Source: Halobacteriales archaeon QS_5_70_15
GTDB lineage: Archaea > Halobacteriota > Halobacteria > Halobacteriales > Haloarculaceae
Reading direction: 5' to 3'
DNA: 8,322 bases
Assembly: GCA_003022005.1 (NCBI GenBank)
Contig: PXRQ01000005.1
Coordinates: forward strand, 1 to 8,322
The position numbers and the translations under genes are program-made. This document shows, piece by piece, positions 6,529 to 8,322 of the stretch (its first letter is position 1; each line of letters starts with the position of its first letter). The notes below the pieces were generated by a model. It did no database searches. It was not told the origin of the DNA and saw only the letters and a program-made list of their open reading frames with translations.

Positions 6529-6581
6529 GGCGGACTTCCGAGGACGGGTCCGCCGAAGCGCCGCCGCGAGCGTCGTCGCAA

Positions 6582-6695
6582 TTACCGTCCGCCTTCACGC
6601 CGGGGCTCGGACACGGGGCCGAGTCGCCCGACCAGCGAGGCGTAGCCGAGCAGGACGAGCGACGCGCCGCCGGCGATGCCGGTACAGCCGGCCAT
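6582..6695 (-). CDS. Possible very short membrane peptide (37 aa), doubtful
   Basis: From ATG 6695 on the - strand the frame reads MAGCTGIAGGASLVLLGYASLVGRL, then a short polar Arg/Glu tail, ending at 6582. About 20 consecutive hydrophobic or small residues could span a membrane once. Upstream in the same frame are two adjacent cysteines (DRCCGPG) but no usable start. A TATA-like element on the - strand (6790-6799) is about 100 bases away, too far for a leaderless start. No family is recognised and the composition is not acidic. It may be chance. Confidence 0.22.
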   Translation of the reverse strand: MAGCTGIAGGASLVLLGYASLVGRLGPVSEPRREGGR

Positions 6696-6789
6696 CCCCG
6701 GGCCGCAACAGCGGTCCCCGCCGAGGCCCGGTTCCCGGCGAGTATCCGGACTCGGGCCGACCGTGGCGCTACTCGCTCCGCTGATACGG

Positions 6790-6799
6790 CGTGTATAAC
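6790..6799. promoter_or_regulatory. Orphan TATA-like element
   Basis: TGTATAACGA is an AT-rich patch in otherwise very GC-rich DNA. On the - strand it contains CGTTATACA, similar to the CCGTTA elements before two other - strand genes here. No start codon of a convincing gene lies 25-35 bases away on either strand. It may drive a non-coding RNA, the doubtful 37-residue peptide, or nothing. Confidence 0.3.
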
Positions 6800-6871
6800 G
6801 ATTCACCCGTGATCGCCCGGTCGGGTTGGGCGAACAGCGGTAACGGAGTACGCAGGGCCGCGTGAGAGGCC

Positions 6872-6895
6872 CCGACCGTCCCCGTACGGGGTCGG
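6872..6895. repeat. GC-rich dyad with perfect palindrome CCCCGTACGGGG
   Basis: The 12-base perfect palindrome is at 6880-6891. The flanking CCGACC (6872-6877) can alternatively pair with GGTCGG (6890-6895). It lies about 95 bases beyond the stop of the hydrolase gene on the - strand, so it could be a 3' hairpin of that transcript. No T-run is next to it. Confidence 0.4.
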
Positions 6896-6985
6896 CGCCG
6901 GGTGGACTCGGGCGGCCCGCGATAGGAAGCCCCGTTCGTAACCCGGCCAACCGCGCCGGGGACCGGCTCGCCGGGATCGGATCGT

Positions 6986-7702
6986 CTACTCCAGCGTGAA
7001 CGACTCGTCGCCCTCGAGGACGACCACCTCGGCGTCGCTTCCCGTCGCGGCGACCTCGCTGACGAACTCCTCGGTGTCGATCTCGATGGGCGGGAACGAG
7101 TCGTAGTGCATCGGGAACGCGTAGTCGACGTCGAGCCAGTCGACGGCGATGGCGGCCTGGGCCGGCCCCATGGTGTAGTGGTCGCCGACGGGCACCGCGG
7201 CGGCGTCGGGTTCGAGGAACGGTCCGATGACGTCACGCATCTCCGTCATCAGGCCCGTGTCGCCGGCGTGGTAGAACGTCGTCGCCTCGGGGTCGGACTC
7301 CCGTGTGGGCTTCGAGTCCGAGACGATGTACCCCGTCGGCATCCCCGACTCGTACTCGTAGGAGGTGTTCAGCCCGGATGTGTGCGTGGCCGCGTGCATC
7401 GTCACGAAGGCGTCGCCGCACTCGACGGTGCCGCCGATGTTCATGCCGATGGAGTCCTCGAGCCCGTGCTCGTCGGCCATGTAGGCCGTGATCTCGGGCG
7501 TGGAGACGAGCGTGGCCTCGGGGAACGCCGCGGCGTGTGCGATGTGATCGGCGTGCCCGTGCGTGAGGAGGACGTAGTCCGGCGACGCCACGTCCTCGGG
7601 TCCGAGGTCGGTCTCGGGGTTGTCGAAGAACGGGTCGATAAGCAGGTGGGTGTCCCCCACGACGACGCGCCAGGTCGAGTGACCGTACCAGGTCAGTTCC
7701 AT
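6986..7702 (-). CDS. UPF0173 metal-dependent hydrolase, metallo-beta-lactamase fold (238 aa)
   Basis: This is a cytoplasmic metallo-beta-lactamase-fold protein of the UPF0173 (YtkL-like) family. The N-terminus [13 protein letters not shown] is typical. [10 protein letters not shown] follows, then the metal motif THGHADH with His48, His50, Asp52 and His53. Further expected ligand regions are HAATHTSG (103-110), [10 protein letters not shown] with Asp148, VGDHYTMGP (172-180) and [10 protein letters not shown] with His199. Length is normal for the family, and all expected metal ligands appear present, so it should be active. The physiological substrate is not established for the family. ATG 7702 is the first residue of the conserved N-terminus and lies about 30 bases after a TATA-like element. 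The gene is divergent from tfb. Nothing in the neighbourhood indicates a pathway. Confidence 0.94.
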   Translation of the reverse strand: MELTWYGHSTWRVVVGDTHLLIDPFFDNPETDLGPEDVASPDYVLLTHGHADHIAHAAAFPEATLVSTPEITAYMADEHGLEDSIGMNIGGTVECGDAFVTMHAATHTSGLNTSYEYESGMPTGYIVSDSKPTRESDPEATTFYHAGDTGLMTEMRDVIGPFLEPDAAAVPVGDHYTMGPAQAAIAVDWLDVDYAFPMHYDSFPPIEIDTEEFVSEVAATGSDAEVVVLEGDESFTLE

Positions 7703-7728
7703 GACGGAACGACGTTCCCGCGGATGGG

Positions 7729-7737
7729 ACTTAACGG
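7729..7737 (-). promoter_or_regulatory. TATA-like element of the UPF0173 gene
   Basis: On the - strand it reads CCGTTAAGT, centred about 30 bases before ATG 7702. It predicts a leader of only a few bases. It shares the CCGTTA core with the element at 6387-6396. Confidence 0.5.
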
Positions 7738-7778
7738 TTCAGGGACCACCGCCGGTTCCGGCCCTCGACGCCACCGAC

Positions 7779-7789
7779 ATATATAAAAA
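7779..7789. promoter_or_regulatory. Strong AT-rich TATA element of unassigned direction
   Basis: ATATATAAAAA is one of the two most TATA-like sequences of the window. Read on the + strand it would start a transcript near 7809, about 200 bases before tfb. Read on the - strand it would start one near 7757, about 55 bases before the hydrolase gene, which already has a nearer element. It could be a distal tfb promoter, an alternative hydrolase promoter, or the promoter of a short non-coding RNA. Confidence 0.5.
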
Positions 7790-7910
7790 CCTTACCGGTC
7801 CCTCATGGGGTAGATAACCGACGGTAACCCGAGTTCAATCGTCTCACTCGATTCCGGCATATCTGGCCGACAGACGGCCTCGAAGGGACGATTCCCCATG
7901 TGCCAAAGTA

Positions 7911-7925
7911 CGAAAAATTTATATA
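7911..7925 (+). promoter_or_regulatory. tfb promoter: BRE plus TATA box
   Basis: CGAAAAATTTATATA combines a purine-rich B-recognition element (CGAAAA) with a near-ideal haloarchaeal TATA box (TTTATATA at 7918-7925). The predicted start is about 25 bases downstream, near 7947. That gives a leader of about 65 bases, so tfb would not be leaderless. Confidence 0.78.
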
Positions 7926-7933
7926 CCTTTCGC

Positions 7934-7950
7934 CCTTACTGCTGGTAAGG
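7934..7950. promoter_or_regulatory. Perfect dyad CCTTAC-TGCTG-GTAAGG at the predicted tfb transcription start
   Basis: Six-base arms (7934-7939 and 7945-7950) flank a 5-base spacer. The dyad begins 9 bases after the TATA box and covers the predicted start site, where a bound repressor would block transcription. CCTTAC also occurs right after the other AT-rich element, at 7790-7795. It may alternatively form a 5' hairpin in the tfb mRNA. Operator function is inference. Confidence 0.5.
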
Positions 7951-8011
7951 AGCGGCCCACGGGATTCTTCGGCGTTCGGTCCCCGCCCGAGGGGCGCTTC
8001 TCGCACCCACC

Positions 8012-8322
8012 ATGACCGAAACCACCATCAGAACCTACGAACGACGCGAGGAGGAGGCCGAGGAGGCCACCCCCGAGGACGAACTCGTGTGTCCCGAGTG
8101 TGGCGGTCGGCTCGAGAACGACACCGAGCACGGCGAGACGGTCTGTGCGGAGTGTGGGCTGGTCGTCGAAGAGGACGAGATCGACCGCGGCCCCGAGTGG
8201 CGCGCGTTCGACTCGAACGAGAAGGACGAGAAGTCCCGGGTCGGCGCCCCGACCACCAACATGATGCACGACAAGGGGCTCTCGACCAACATCGGCTGGC
8301 AGGACAAGGACGCCTACGGGCG
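8012..8322 (+). CDS. tfb: Transcription initiation factor B (TFB), N-terminal part
   Basis: TFB is the archaeal counterpart of eukaryotic TFIIB. It binds TBP-TATA-BRE complexes and recruits RNA polymerase. The visible 103 residues begin [18 protein letters not shown], followed by the Zn ribbon with Cys27/Cys30 (CPECGG) and Cys45/Cys48 (CAECG). The B-reader/linker region comes next: [11 protein letters not shown], then [28 protein letters not shown]. The frame is open at the window end, so the cyclin-like repeats lie beyond it. ATG 8012 is the first in-frame start after the promoter and matches the usual N-terminus. Haloarchaea normally encode several TFBs; which paralogue this is cannot be told from the N-terminus. 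The 5' leader is unusually long for a haloarchaeal gene, and a dyad sits at the predicted start. Confidence 0.95.
   Translation, partial: MTETTIRTYERREEEAEEATPEDELVCPECGGRLENDTEHGETVCAECGLVVEEDEIDRGPEWRAFDSNEKDEKSRVGAPTTNMMHDKGLSTNIGWQDKDAYG

Larger units (their letters stand above)
6419..6985. other. Gene-poor 567-base stretch between the small membrane protein and the hydrolase genes
   Basis: I find no confident gene here. Open frames on both strands are Arg/Pro/Gly-rich and lack the acidic composition and third-position GC pattern of the real genes nearby. The stretch contains a 57-base bulged palindrome (6472-6528), an adjoining hairpin (6529-6554), a very short possible membrane peptide (6582-6695), an orphan TATA-like element (6790-6799) and a palindrome near 6880-6891. 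It could be decayed coding DNA, a locus for a non-coding RNA, or an ordinary long spacer. Confidence 0.6.
7703..8011. other. 309-base divergent promoter region between the hydrolase and tfb genes
   Basis: No protein gene is apparent. From left to right it holds the hydrolase TATA element (7729-7737), an AT-rich TATA element of unclear direction (7779-7789), two small hairpins (AATCG/CGATT around 7839-7855, and GGCCG/CGGCC at 7865-7879), the tfb promoter (7911-7925), a dyad at the predicted tfb start (7934-7950), and a GC-rich leader containing CCCC-GCCCGA-GGGG (7981-7994). Confidence 0.65.

Noticed and set aside
6365..6598. N-terminal extension of the small membrane protein to ATG 6598
   Set aside because: It is Arg/Pro-rich, spans the tandem repeat, palindrome and TATA-like element, and lacks haloarchaeal acidic composition.
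6696..6950. Upstream part of a 122-residue - strand open frame
   Set aside because: Pro/Gly/Arg-rich, no domain, no start near the TATA-like element. Only the last 37 residues have any membrane-like character.
7106..7786. 226-residue + strand open frame opposite the hydrolase
   Set aside because: A Val/Gly/Arg-rich shadow. The - strand carries the complete UPF0173 metal-site motifs.
7826..7856. tRNA-like TTCAATC near a small hairpin
   Set aside because: No acceptor stem, D-arm or anticodon arm can be built around it, so it is not a tRNA gene.

Overview
The window is chromosomal DNA from a halophilic archaeon (class Halobacteria). The base composition is very GC-rich. Predicted proteins are strongly acidic (Asp/Glu-rich, with Arg preferred over Lys). 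Promoters look archaeal: TATA-like boxes lie about 25-35 bases before start codons, giving leaderless or near-leaderless transcripts. The last gene encodes an archaeal transcription factor B.

Left part (1-5323, all on the + strand). The window opens inside the 3' end of a YbaK-type aminoacyl-tRNA deacylase gene. A probable acyl-CoA gene block follows. It begins with a fused alpha-beta ADP-forming acetate/acyl-CoA ligase (316-2451). This overlaps by 4 bases a protein built from the BioD-like and DRTGG domains of long phosphotransacetylases, without the catalytic Pta domain (2448-3539). After a 95-base gap come a crotonase-family enzyme (3635-4441) and, 2 bases later, a BKACE (DUF849) beta-keto acid cleavage enzyme. 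The BKACE reading frame is broken by a one-base shift near 4636-4640. Together the genes suggest turnover of CoA thioesters: the crotonase and BKACE would produce or rearrange acyl-CoAs, and the ligase would convert acyl-CoA to acid plus ATP. The substrates are not deducible from sequence.

Middle part (5324-6985). An OsmC-family peroxiredoxin-like gene (5451-5849, - strand) converges on the BKACE gene. Upstream of it lies a small two-helix membrane protein gene with a GTG start (6101-6364, - strand). A perfect 2 x 12-base tandem repeat abuts that gene's TATA element. About 570 bases without a confident gene follow. This stretch holds a 57-base bulged palindrome, a second hairpin directly next to it, a very short possible membrane peptide, an orphan TATA-like element and a GC-rich 12-base palindrome.

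Right part (6986-8322). A UPF0173 metallo-beta-lactamase-fold hydrolase (- strand) is divergent from a tfb gene (+ strand, cut by the window end). The 309-base spacer contains the hydrolase promoter, an AT-rich TATA element that no gene clearly explains, and a strong tfb promoter with a perfect dyad at the predicted transcription start.

I found no CRISPR array, tRNA, rRNA, insertion sequence or defence system. The most notable items are the frameshifted BKACE gene, the Pta-like protein lacking its catalytic domain, and the structured non-coding stretch at 6395-6554.
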